Below are positions 1 to 6,731 of a stretch of DNA of 7,920 nucleotides, one piece after another. Under the pieces are notes generated by a model. That model was not told the origin of the DNA, did not search any database, and saw nothing but the letters and a program-made list of their open reading frames with translations. Both the position numbers and the translations under genes were made by a program. This stretch comes from CAYSSM01 sp964433905 (GTDB taxonomy: Bacteria > Patescibacteriota > UBA1384 > UBA12157 > JAENIV01), in the NCBI GenBank assembly GCA_964433905.1, contig CAYSSM010000025.1, positions 1 to 7,920 on the forward strand, written 5' to 3'. Within the stretch, counting starts at the first letter, position 1. Every line of letters starts with the position of its first letter.

Positions 1-3
1 AGA

Positions 4-1011
4 ATGAGAAAAAGAAGAAACTTATTAGTTACCGGTGGGGCTGGCTATATTGGTAGCCATATTGTTAAAAATCTTTTAAAGGAGGATTTTTCGGTTACTG
101 TTTTTGACAACCTATCGACTGGTCGCATCGATCCAATTGAAATTTTACAAAAAAATTACGATGAAATTGAATTTATCAAAGGAGATTTGAGCGATAAAGA
201 TCTTCTAATTGATATTTTTAAAGAAAGAAGTATCGATGCTGTTATTCATCTGGCGGCAAAAATCGATGTTGCTGAATCAGTTAAAAATCCCACTTTATAT
301 CATGAAGAAAATTTTCTTGGCAGCATTAATTTGCTTGAGGCAATGACGCAGGCGGGGGTTGATAAAATAATTTTTTCTTCAACGGCAGCGGTTTATGGAA
401 ATTCTCAATATACGCCAATTGACGAAAATCATCCGACTAATCCGACAAATCCGTATGGCCAAACGAAACTTGACTTCGAAAAATATTTAGAGCAAACACA
501 AAACTTAAAATATATAATTTTTCGTTATTTCAATGTTGGCGGTTGTGATCCGGCAGGCTTAATTGGTAAATCTCATCTTAACAGTCAAGATTTAATCGAA
601 AATATAATGAAAGTGGCGCTTGGCCAAAAAAGAATTTTTCAAATTTTTGGCGGGGATTTCGACACTCCGGACGGCACGGCAATTAGAGATTTTGTTCATG
701 TTGAAGATGTCGCTTCCGCTCATATATTAGCTTTAGAAAATATTAATAAAATATCAAACCAAATTTTTAATTTAGGTTGCGAGCAGGGCTATTCGGTCAA
801 AGAAATCATTGATAAAGCAAGCATAATAACAGGTAAAGACCTGCCAACCGAAACAGTCGAAAGAAGGCCTGGCGACATTGCTGTTTCAGTGGCGAGCGCA
901 AAAAAAGCCAAGGAAACATTGGGCTGGAATCCCCAATACAATGATCTAGACGCGATTATTCGTTCAGACTGGAATTGGCGAAAAACCCATTCTTTGGGTT
1001 ATACTAAATAG
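4..1011 (+). CDS. galE: UDP-glucose 4-epimerase (GalE), extended SDR family
   Basis: Interconverts UDP-glucose and UDP-galactose (possibly also the N-acetyl forms) in the cytoplasm using bound NAD, feeding polysaccharide synthesis. The N-terminal Rossmann motif TGGAGYIGSH sits at residues 10-19. The catalytic site is visible as FSSTAAVYG (124-132; Thr127 in the usual Ser/Thr place) and the Tyr151-x3-Lys155 pair in NPYGQTK. RYFNVGG (174-180), GTAIRDFVHVEDVA (224-237) and RRPGD (287-291) are the usual substrate-side motifs of GalE. At 335 residues it is full length. The ATG at position 4 puts the glycine motif at the normal distance from the N terminus; only three bases precede it, so its ribosome site and any upstream gene cannot be seen. 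It lies 22 bases before the glycosyltransferase fusion and is probably co-transcribed. Identity as an NDP-sugar epimerase is very secure; the exact sugar (UDP-Glc versus UDP-GlcNAc) is not settled by sequence alone. Confidence 0.95.
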   Translation: MRKRRNLLVTGGAGYIGSHIVKNLLKEDFSVTVFDNLSTGRIDPIEILQKNYDEIEFIKGDLSDKDLLIDIFKERSIDAVIHLAAKIDVAESVKNPTLYHEENFLGSINLLEAMTQAGVDKIIFSSTAAVYGNSQYTPIDENHPTNPTNPYGQTKLDFEKYLEQTQNLKYIIFRYFNVGGCDPAGLIGKSHLNSQDLIENIMKVALGQKRIFQIFGGDFDTPDGTAIRDFVHVEDVASAHILALENINKISNQIFNLGCEQGYSVKEIIDKASIITGKDLPTETVERRPGDIAVSVASAKKAKETLGWNPQYNDLDAIIRSDWNWRKTHSLGYTK

Positions 1012-1024
1012 CAGAGAACAATAA

Positions 1025-1030
1025 AGGAGG
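1025..1030 (+). promoter_or_regulatory. Strong Shine-Dalgarno site for the glycosyltransferase fusion
   Basis: AGGAGG lies three bases before the ATG at 1034, in the 22-base gap after galE. It is a near-perfect anti-16S match and supports this start. The next two genes have no comparable site and seem to rely on translational coupling through overlap. Confidence 0.75.
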
Positions 1031-1033
1031 CAA

Positions 1034-3613
1034 ATGAGAATTGCAATAATTGGAAAACTTTTCGCACCGATTAATATTACCTCAAATATGGGCATGGAAA
1101 CTTTTACTTATAATCTGGCAGATTTATTGGTAAAAAGAGGACATGAGGTAACATTATTCGCTTCAGGAGATTCTCGAGTCGATGGAGCCAAAGTCATGCC
1201 ATTGATTAAAAAAAGTTATTTTGGACTAAATAAAAAACTTTCAAAAGATAAAAAAAGCATGGGAGTTGGTTACGGATATGGGGGAGCAGAAAAAAGAGGT
1301 TATTTAAAATCGCTTTTTTATTTAAGAACTCATAAATACGACTTCGATATTATCCACGATAATACAGATGAAATAGAAATTATTGGTTTAAGTTCATTAT
1401 TAGTAGATCTTCCTTTTGTTTCTACAATTCATTTGCCATTCGAATATTTAAAAGATCTAGAAAAAACTGTGTACAAAGAAAAATTAGCAAATTATTATGT
1501 CGCAATTTCAAAAAAGCAAAAAAAGATGGTAAAAAATACTCCTGTTTTTGACGTTGTTTATAATGGCATCAATTCTAGAAAGTTTGGTTTTTCAGAAAAA
1601 TCACGAGGATATCTTGCTTGGATTGGTCGTCTTGATCCGAATAAGGGACTGGGTGCGGCAATCGAGATTGCGAATAAAACAAAAACTAAGCTAAGAATTG
1701 CTGGACCCATCCAAGGTCAAAAGTATTTTGACGAACAGATAAAACCCAAACTTAATAAGAATATTAAATATTACGGTCCTTTGACTGGGCGTAAGTTAGT
1801 TCGATTTTACAAAGGTGCCAAAGCATTACTCTTTCCAATTAGATGGGAAGAACCGTTTGGACTCGTTATGGCAGAAGCAATGTCATGCGGCACTCCCATT
1901 ATAGCTTTCAGAAGGGGATCGGTTCCTGAACTGGTTGAACAGCATAAAACGGGTCTTATTTGTCCAAAAGACAATATTGAGTCGATGATTAAAGCCGTAA
2001 AAAAAATTTATTCCATGTCGGATAGCAGTTACAAGAAAATGCGTAAAAATTGTCGAAAAAGAGTAGAAGAAAATTTCACTTTAGAAAAAATGGTTGAAAA
2101 TTATGAAAAAGTTTATCAGAGAGTAATAGATGATTGGAAAAAGAAAAATATTGTCGAAAAGAAACTGAGGGTTCTTGAAATAACGGCTGAACTTACACCA
2201 CTTGCTAAGGCGGGTGGGCTTGGTGATATTGCGGGTTCATTACCAAAAGCTTTGGCCAAAGAATTTGGTACAGAAATTAGAATTATTATGCCAAAATATA
2301 GTTTTATCGATGCTGAAAAATTTCCAATGAAAATTGTCTACAAGGATTTGCAAGTGCGGATGCCAGATGGGGGAAAGAAGAAAATAAATGTTTGGGAAAC
2401 ACTGAATCCAGGCACAAAAATACCCATATATTTAGTTGATCTACCGGAAATATTTTCGGGAGAAAAAGTATATCCTGATGTGGTCCCTGGTCGAAACGAG
2501 AATTTTTCCCAATTCATTCTCTCAAAAATTGCTCTCGAACTTATTAAAGTTATGAATTGGAAACCCAATGTAATACATTGTCACGATGGTATGATGAGTT
2601 TGGTTCCTATATTTATGAAAAGACATTATCTAAACGATTCATTCTACAGTGAAATAGCAAGTGTTCTAACGATCCATAATTTATTTTATCAACCAAAAGT
2701 TAAAAATGAAGAATTAGAAGGAATAGGATTGAAGAGAAGCGATTTTTCAGATAAAAGTCTTAATGATAAAGAATCGGTGAATTTACTTGCTCAAGCGATT
2801 ATAGACGCAGATATGATAAATACCGTTAGCCCAACATATGCCAAAGAAGTATTGACTAAAGAATACGGGGCCGGGTTAGACAAGTTGTTGCGTCAAAATA
2901 AGGCAAAATTTAAGGGCATCCTAAACGGTATGGACTATTCGCATTTTGACCCTCGGACTAATGAAGATACCCCGGTAAAATATTGGATAGATTCATTAGA
3001 TAAAAAGACTGAAAATAAACTTTTTCTACAAAAAAAATTAGGTCTAACTCAATCTGCCGATTTACCGTTAATTTGTGTTGTGTCAAGACTGTTTCCACAA
3101 AAGGGAGTGGATCTAATTGAATTTGTTCTTAAAGACCTTGTTGATATGGGCGCTCAGTTTGTTGTTTTGGGGACGGGACATGAAAACATCGAAAAAGTTT
3201 TTATTAAAGCAGAAAAGGAATATCCTGAATCCATTGAAGCAGAAATGAAGTTTGACGCTCATTTCGCTCAAACTATTTATGCGGGAGCCGACATGATATT
3301 ATTGCCCTCAAAGTTTGAGCCGTGTGGGCTTTCACAGATCATTTCGATGCGTTTTGGCACAATTCCGATTGTTCGAAAAACTGGAGGACTTGCTGATACC
3401 GTAAGAGATGGATATACTGGTTTTGTTTTTAAGCATTATGACAAAAATGCTTTTTTATGGGCGATTCACCGAGCAGTAGATGTTTACTATAACCAAAAAT
3501 CAAATTGGCGGAAGATGCAGATTCGTTGTATGGAAGAGGATTTTTCGTGGAAAACATCGGCCAAAAAATATATTCAACTTTATAATAGAGCGATAATTAA
3601 TCATAAAAAATGA
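1034..3613 (+). CDS. glgA: Two-domain glycosyltransferase: GT4 (AviGT4-like) fused to glycogen/starch synthase GlgA (GT5)
   Basis: An 859-residue fusion of two complete GT-B enzymes. Residues 1-365 are a GT4 transferase: GMETFTYNLADLL and RGHEVTLFASGDS (20-47), WIGRLDPNKGL (196-206), and the E-x7-E motif of EEPFGLVMAEAMSCGTP (Glu273/Glu281). The wording resembles AviGT4-like proteins. A Lys/Glu-rich linker (about 366-376) leads to GlgA (377-859), which normally transfers glucose from ADP- or UDP-glucose to an alpha-1,4-glucan. GlgA motifs: KAGGLGD (Lys392), HCHDG (515-519), TIHNL (546-550), NTVSPTYAKE (596-605), NGMD (631-634), SRLFPQKG with Arg685 and Lys690, PSKFEPCGLSQ with Glu762, and TGGLADTV (783-790). 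No stop or obvious restart was seen at the junction near base 2162, so it reads as one polypeptide. The Trp usual in HxHDW is Gly519. It starts 22 bases after galE and overlaps the kinase gene by ATGA. The GlgA assignment is secure; the acceptor of the GT4 half is unknown. Confidence 0.92.
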   Translation: MRIAIIGKLFAPINITSNMGMETFTYNLADLLVKRGHEVTLFASGDSRVDGAKVMPLIKKSYFGLNKKLSKDKKSMGVGYGYGGAEKRGYLKSLFYLRTHKYDFDIIHDNTDEIEIIGLSSLLVDLPFVSTIHLPFEYLKDLEKTVYKEKLANYYVAISKKQKKMVKNTPVFDVVYNGINSRKFGFSEKSRGYLAWIGRLDPNKGLGAAIEIANKTKTKLRIAGPIQGQKYFDEQIKPKLNKNIKYYGPLTGRKLVRFYKGAKALLFPIRWEEPFGLVMAEAMSCGTPIIAFRRGSVPELVEQHKTGLICPKDNIESMIKAVKKIYSMSDSSYKKMRKNCRKRVEENFTLEKMVENYEKVYQRVIDDWKKKNIVEKKLRVLEITAELTPLAKAGGLGDIAGSLPKALAKEFGTEIRIIMPKYSFIDAEKFPMKIVYKDLQVRMPDGGKKKINVWETLNPGTKIPIYLVDLPEIFSGEKVYPDVVPGRNENFSQFILSKIALELIKVMNWKPNVIHCHDGMMSLVPIFMKRHYLNDSFYSEIASVLTIHNLFYQPKVKNEELEGIGLKRSDFSDKSLNDKESVNLLAQAIIDADMINTVSPTYAKEVLTKEYGAGLDKLLRQNKAKFKGILNGMDYSHFDPRTNEDTPVKYWIDSLDKKTENKLFLQKKLGLTQSADLPLICVVSRLFPQKGVDLIEFVLKDLVDMGAQFVVLGTGHENIEKVFIKAEKEYPESIEAEMKFDAHFAQTIYAGADMILLPSKFEPCGLSQIISMRFGTIPIVRKTGGLADTVRDGYTGFVFKHYDKNAFLWAIHRAVDVYYNQKSNWRKMQIRCMEEDFSWKTSAKKYIQLYNRAIINHKK

Positions 3614-4527
3614 ATCAAAATCTTGAAGAATTATTAAATAAAAAAGTAGTAAAAAGAATATTTAATGAAAAAAAAGAAGAACTCGGCCTATCTTCGAATT
3701 TTGATGTCATGGAAATTAAAAGATATCCCGCATTAGCTCCGGAAACATATACTATTTTGTACGCTATTTTAGACAACGGGCAAAAAAGACTGTTTAGGGG
3801 GAATGCCTCATCTGAAAATGACCGAAGTAATTCCATTAAAATATTAAAATTTTTAGAAAAAGATTTTAGTCAAGGTCAATTTTTAATTCCAAAGAACCAT
3901 GCCTATAATAGTGACTATAATTTATTATTATATGAGAATGTCGATGGGGAAATCTTAACTAATGAATTAAATTTGGAGCTTGCCGATTTAGAAGAAAAGG
4001 TAGAATTAGCTGCTTTTTGGTTAGCAAAATTACACTCTTGCGGGGATAACCTAGATCTTCCGCAATATCGTTTTACATTTGTTGAGGATTATTTAATAAA
4101 AACCTATCCAGAACTTACCAAAAATTTAAACAATAGGGTTCAGGAATTAAACAGTCAACTAAGCACAAGAAAAAAAGTTTTGGTGCATGGCGATTATCAG
4201 ACCAATAATATTATTATAAATGATAATAATATCTGGGTTTTTGACTTCAATGATTCTGCTATTGATAATCCTATGTTGGATATAGCAAGTTTTCTATGTC
4301 AGCTTAGAACTATGCTTTTGAGATTCGCAGATATTGATGATTTTCCAACTCTGGAAAGAAAATTTTTAAGTTCTTATAAAATTTCAGATGAAGAAAGGAA
4401 TGATTTAAAAATTTATCAAAAATTATATTTTATCAAAATACTATCCTCGCTTTCGGCTACATTAAGTGATTCAGATCCTAAAAAAAAATTAATATTAGCT
4501 AATATCTATAAGTTTTATGAAACTTGA
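3610..4527 (+). CDS. Small-molecule kinase of the aminoglycoside/choline phosphotransferase (APH) fold
   Basis: A 305-residue soluble protein-kinase-like phosphotransferase. The catalytic loop VLVHGDYQTNNIII (190-203) gives His193, Asp195 (catalytic base) and Asn200 (metal ligand), in the HGDxxxxN spacing of APH enzymes. WVFDFNDSAIDNPMLDIASFL (209-229) supplies the DFG-equivalent Asp212 and the following conserved Asp. AAFWLAKLH (134-142) matches the helix that usually precedes the loop. The N-terminal lobe is divergent and no clear glycine-rich loop is visible. Its ATG overlaps the TGA of the fusion gene (ATGA, 3610-3613) without a good ribosome site, so it is probably translationally coupled; its own end overlaps recG by 11 bases. 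The substrate cannot be read from sequence. Position after GalE and GlgA makes a sugar or sugar-conjugate substrate plausible, by inference only. Resistance to aminoglycosides should not be assumed, since most family members in such contexts are not resistance enzymes. Confidence 0.82.
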   Translation: MNQNLEELLNKKVVKRIFNEKKEELGLSSNFDVMEIKRYPALAPETYTILYAILDNGQKRLFRGNASSENDRSNSIKILKFLEKDFSQGQFLIPKNHAYNSDYNLLLYENVDGEILTNELNLELADLEEKVELAAFWLAKLHSCGDNLDLPQYRFTFVEDYLIKTYPELTKNLNNRVQELNSQLSTRKKVLVHGDYQTNNIIINDNNIWVFDFNDSAIDNPMLDIASFLCQLRTMLLRFADIDDFPTLERKFLSSYKISDEERNDLKIYQKLYFIKILSSLSATLSDSDPKKKLILANIYKFYET

Positions 4528-6628
4528 AACATCGATTTTAAGTCTTACTGGTGTTGGTCCAAAAATGGCCGAAAAATTAAAGAGGTTGGGGATTGAGAAT
4601 ATCCGTGACCTTCTTTTTTATTTTCCTCGAAGCTGGGATGATTTTTCCAAGCCACGGAAAATAGCGTCGCTTCGAATTAACGAAGACGTCATTATTAAGG
4701 CAAAAATTTTTCAGATTAAACAAAACCGAACGCGCCGGCGATGGATGAGCATAATAGAAGCATTGTTGGTTGATGACTCCGGCGAGATAAAAGCGATTTG
4801 GTTTAATCAGCCGTTTTTAATGAATGTTTTGAAACCGGGCGAAGAATGGCTTTTTGCCGGAAAGGTAAACTGGGACTACCAAAAAAAACAAAAAACTTTA
4901 ACAGTTACACAATATGAAAATCCGTCAGCTGACGGACCGGTTATTTTATCAGTTTATCCAGAAATCGAAGGGCTAACCAGTAAATTTCTGCGTCGTCTAA
5001 TAAAACCTCTTCTAACCGCAAAATCCGACACCCCAGGGGTGTCGGAAAAATGGTTTGGGGATTATTTGCCTGATTGGATCATAAATTTAGAAAATCTTAT
5101 CGATCTAAATACGGCAATTAAAAATATCCATTTTCCAATAAAAACGATTGATATTGAAGTAGCCAAAAAGCGTTTAGCATTTGATGAACTATTTTTAATC
5201 GGACTTAAAATGCTGGTTATTAAAAAAGAGCTTCAGAAATCATTAGCGCCGAAAATGGAGATTTTCAAAAAGGACCTTAAGAAATTCACATCATCGCTGC
5301 CATTTAAATTAACCAATGCTCAACGCAAAACCGCGTGGGAAATTATCCAAGATTTAAATAAAAAAATTCCGATGAACCGGCTTTTGGAAGGGGATGTTGG
5401 TTCGGGTAAAACGGTCGTGGCGGCAATGGCGGTACTTTCCGCGGCCAAAAATAATTTTCAAAGCGTATGGCTGGCGCCGACGGAAATTTTAGCTAATCAA
5501 CATTACATAAATATTTCAAAATTATTGAAGTCGTTTAAAATTAAAGTTGGACTACTAACTTCAGCTAACAAAAAAGCTGATTTAAAAAATGACGATTTAA
5601 TAATTGGAACACACGCGATCTTACAAAAAGATGTCCACATTTCCAATTTGGGATTAATTATTATCGACGAACAGCATCGTTTTGGCGTTAAACAAAGGGC
5701 CCATTTGAGACAGTCTACCGACCACCGTCTACCGTCTACCGATGAAAATAGTTGCGGTTGTCGGTCGTCTGTAGTCGGTAAGCAGATCATTCCCCATCTC
5801 TTATCAATGACGGCGACGCCGATTCCTAGAACATTAGCGTTATCAGTTTATGGTGACTTAGATTTATCAATTATCAATGAGATGCCTGTCGGTAGACAAA
5901 AAGTGTTAACCAAAGTTATTAATGCCCATAACCGCGATCGCGCTTATAGGCATATTCGTGAGCAAATAAGAAAAGGCCGGCAAGGTTTTGTTATTTGTCC
6001 ATTGATAAAGCCAAAAGATGTCATTAAAATAAATCTTTTCGACGCTGATAGAAAGTCAGCTGTTAAAGAATATGAAAAACTTTCAAAAGAAATATTCCCT
6101 GATTTAAGGATTGGTCTAATGCATGGCAAAATGAAGCCAAAAGAAAAAGACGAAACAATGAAAAAATTTACCACTGGCAAAATTGATATTTTAGTATCAA
6201 CAGCCGTGGTGGAAGTAGGTATTGATATTGCCAACGCAACGGTAATGATGATTGAATCGGCGGAAAGGTTTGGTTTGGCCCAGCTTCATCAATTCCGCGG
6301 TCGGGTGGGAAGAGGCGAACACCAATCGTATTGTTTTTTGTTTGCCGAGGCTTGGTCAGAAAATACAAAACAAAGGCTAAATGCGATGGTCACTTGTCAC
6401 AACGGTTTTGAATTAGCCGAAAAAGATTTGGAAATTCGCGGACCCGGCGAGCTCTCCGGACTGCGTCAATCAGGTTTACCCGACTTGAAAATGGCCTCAC
6501 TTTCAGATACAATATTAATTAAGAAGGCGCGAAGTGCTGCCGAAGGAATTATCAAAGATGGCATCGAAAAATATCCGAAGCTTCAAGAAAAGTTAGCCGA
6601 GTTAGTGGGGGAAAGACATCTGGAATAA
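4517..6628 (+). CDS. recG: ATP-dependent DNA helicase RecG
   Basis: Branch-migrating superfamily 2 helicase that regresses stalled forks and processes Holliday junctions. The N-terminal wedge begins with LTGVGPKMAEKLKRLGI (10-26) and DLLFYFPRSWDDF (31-43), followed by the OB fold (about 55-135). Helicase motifs: Walker A GDVGSGKT (292-299), APTEILANQH (320-329), motif II DEQHRFG (384-390), motif III TATPIPRTLAL (432-442), STAVVEVGIDIANA (561-574), motif VI HQFRGRVGRG (591-600), and the C-terminal RGPGELSGLRQSG (641-653). Length is 703 residues, close to normal. The start overlaps the kinase gene by 11 bases, lacks a Shine-Dalgarno site, and fits the usual RecG N terminus. Oddity: three palindromes are carried in frame, at residues 135-140, 170-177 and about 400-422; the last lengthens the loop between motifs II and III by about twenty residues relative to family members I remember. 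All catalytic motifs remain intact, so the protein is probably functional. Confidence 0.97.
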   Translation: MKLETSILSLTGVGPKMAEKLKRLGIENIRDLLFYFPRSWDDFSKPRKIASLRINEDVIIKAKIFQIKQNRTRRRWMSIIEALLVDDSGEIKAIWFNQPFLMNVLKPGEEWLFAGKVNWDYQKKQKTLTVTQYENPSADGPVILSVYPEIEGLTSKFLRRLIKPLLTAKSDTPGVSEKWFGDYLPDWIINLENLIDLNTAIKNIHFPIKTIDIEVAKKRLAFDELFLIGLKMLVIKKELQKSLAPKMEIFKKDLKKFTSSLPFKLTNAQRKTAWEIIQDLNKKIPMNRLLEGDVGSGKTVVAAMAVLSAAKNNFQSVWLAPTEILANQHYINISKLLKSFKIKVGLLTSANKKADLKNDDLIIGTHAILQKDVHISNLGLIIIDEQHRFGVKQRAHLRQSTDHRLPSTDENSCGCRSSVVGKQIIPHLLSMTATPIPRTLALSVYGDLDLSIINEMPVGRQKVLTKVINAHNRDRAYRHIREQIRKGRQGFVICPLIKPKDVIKINLFDADRKSAVKEYEKLSKEIFPDLRIGLMHGKMKPKEKDETMKKFTTGKIDILVSTAVVEVGIDIANATVMMIESAERFGLAQLHQFRGRVGRGEHQSYCFLFAEAWSENTKQRLNAMVTCHNGFELAEKDLEIRGPGELSGLRQSGLPDLKMASLSDTILIKKARSAAEGIIKDGIEKYPKLQEKLAELVGERHLE
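4921..4936 (+). repeat. Perfect 16-base palindrome inside recG
   Basis: TCCGTCAGCTGACGGA equals its own reverse complement with no spacer. It spans the end of codon 135 to codon 140 of recG (encoding N-P-S-A-D-G), in the loop after the OB fold and before the VYPEIEGL segment. It is GC-rich in an AT-rich gene. Its ends, TCCGTCA and TGACGGA, match those of the palindrome at 5024-5046 apart from one A/T position. Confidence 0.8.
5024..5046 (+). repeat. Perfect 11-base-arm palindrome with one-base centre inside recG
   Basis: Left arm TCCGACACCCC (5024-5034) and right arm GGGGTGTCGGA (5036-5046) are exact reverse complements around a single A at 5035. A-rich sequence flanks both sides. It encodes S-D-T-P-G-V-S-E at RecG residues 170-177, between the conserved-looking segments KFLRRLIKPLL and DYLPDWI. 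It reads as a short hydrophilic insertion in a surface loop. Confidence 0.85.
5714..5782 (+). repeat. Degenerate inverted repeat of 7-base units inserted in frame in recG
   Basis: The left half is four 7-base units at 5714-5741: TCTACCG in units one, three and four, and ACCACCG in unit two. The right half at 5755-5780 has the complementary phase (CGGTTGT, CGGTCGT, CTGTAGT, then CGGTA). Arms 5716-5742 and 5754-5780 pair at 20 of 27 positions around an 11-base loop. The tract encodes roughly residues 400-422 of RecG, a polar Ser/Cys-rich stretch unlike the rest of the protein, lying between DEQHRFGVKQRAHLRQ and HLLSMTATPIPRT. The frame is preserved. Confidence 0.8.
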
Positions 6629-6727
6629 ATCCAAATGACAAAATCAAAATATCAAATGAAACCCAAATGCTAAAATGTTTAAAAAATTTGGATTTTGAGC
6701 TTGATTTGACATTTGAGCTTTGGATTT
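6627..6727 (+). repeat. Imperfect AT-rich inverted repeat filling the recG-comEA gap
   Basis: The ends AAATCCAAA (6627-6635) and TTTGGATTT (6719-6727) are exact 9-base reverse complements. The interior of both arms is made of related words (CAAAAT, TCAAAT, CCCAAAT on the left; GATTTTGA, GATTTGACA, TTTGAGC on the right), giving a long, interrupted stem around an A/T-rich centre near 6672-6688. It takes up nearly all of the 109 bases between recG and the next gene and begins inside the recG stop codon. It lacks a GC-rich stem followed by a T-run, so it is not a typical intrinsic terminator. It looks like a dispersed intergenic repeat. Confidence 0.7.
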
Positions 6728-6731
6728 AGGA
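6728..6731 (+). promoter_or_regulatory. Probable ribosome binding site deciding the ATG at 6738
   Basis: AGGA ends six bases before the ATG at 6738. An in-frame TTG at 6720 would add six residues, but it falls inside the right terminal arm of the inverted repeat and has no convincing upstream ribosome site, so the ATG is preferred. Confidence 0.5.

Noticed and set aside
984..1000. Small hairpin AACCCA-TTCTT-TGGGTT at the end of galE as a terminator
   Set aside because: The stem is only six base pairs, lies inside the coding sequence and has no following T-run; a strong ribosome site for the next gene follows at once, which favours readthrough.
2338..2568. Minus-strand open frame opposite the GlgA half
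   Set aside because: It is an antisense shadow of conserved GlgA coding sequence with no motif of its own.
4670..4685. Inverted repeat CTTCG-AATTAA-CGAAG in recG
   Set aside because: Five-base arms are common by chance and the residues (S-L-R-I-N-E) look like ordinary RecG sequence without an insertion.
5714..5782. CRISPR or diversity-generating repeat
   Set aside because: The units are 7 bases with no spacers, and there are no cas genes, template repeat or reverse transcriptase in the window.
5933..5942. CGCGATCGCG palindrome in recG, resembling the HIP1 core GCGATCGC of cyanobacteria
   Set aside because: It is a single short copy fully explained by Asn-Arg-Asp-Arg codons, it does not share the TCCGWCA ends of the other recG palindromes, and nothing else in the window looks cyanobacterial.
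5503..6368. Three minus-strand open frames opposite recG
   Set aside because: They lie wholly within recG, have no ribosome sites or recognisable domains, and one only reflects the repeat tract read in reverse.
6445..6464. Near-palindrome around CCGGCGAGCTCTCCGG in recG
   Set aside because: It encodes the conserved RecG motif GPGELSG, so protein conservation explains it, and it has a mismatch.
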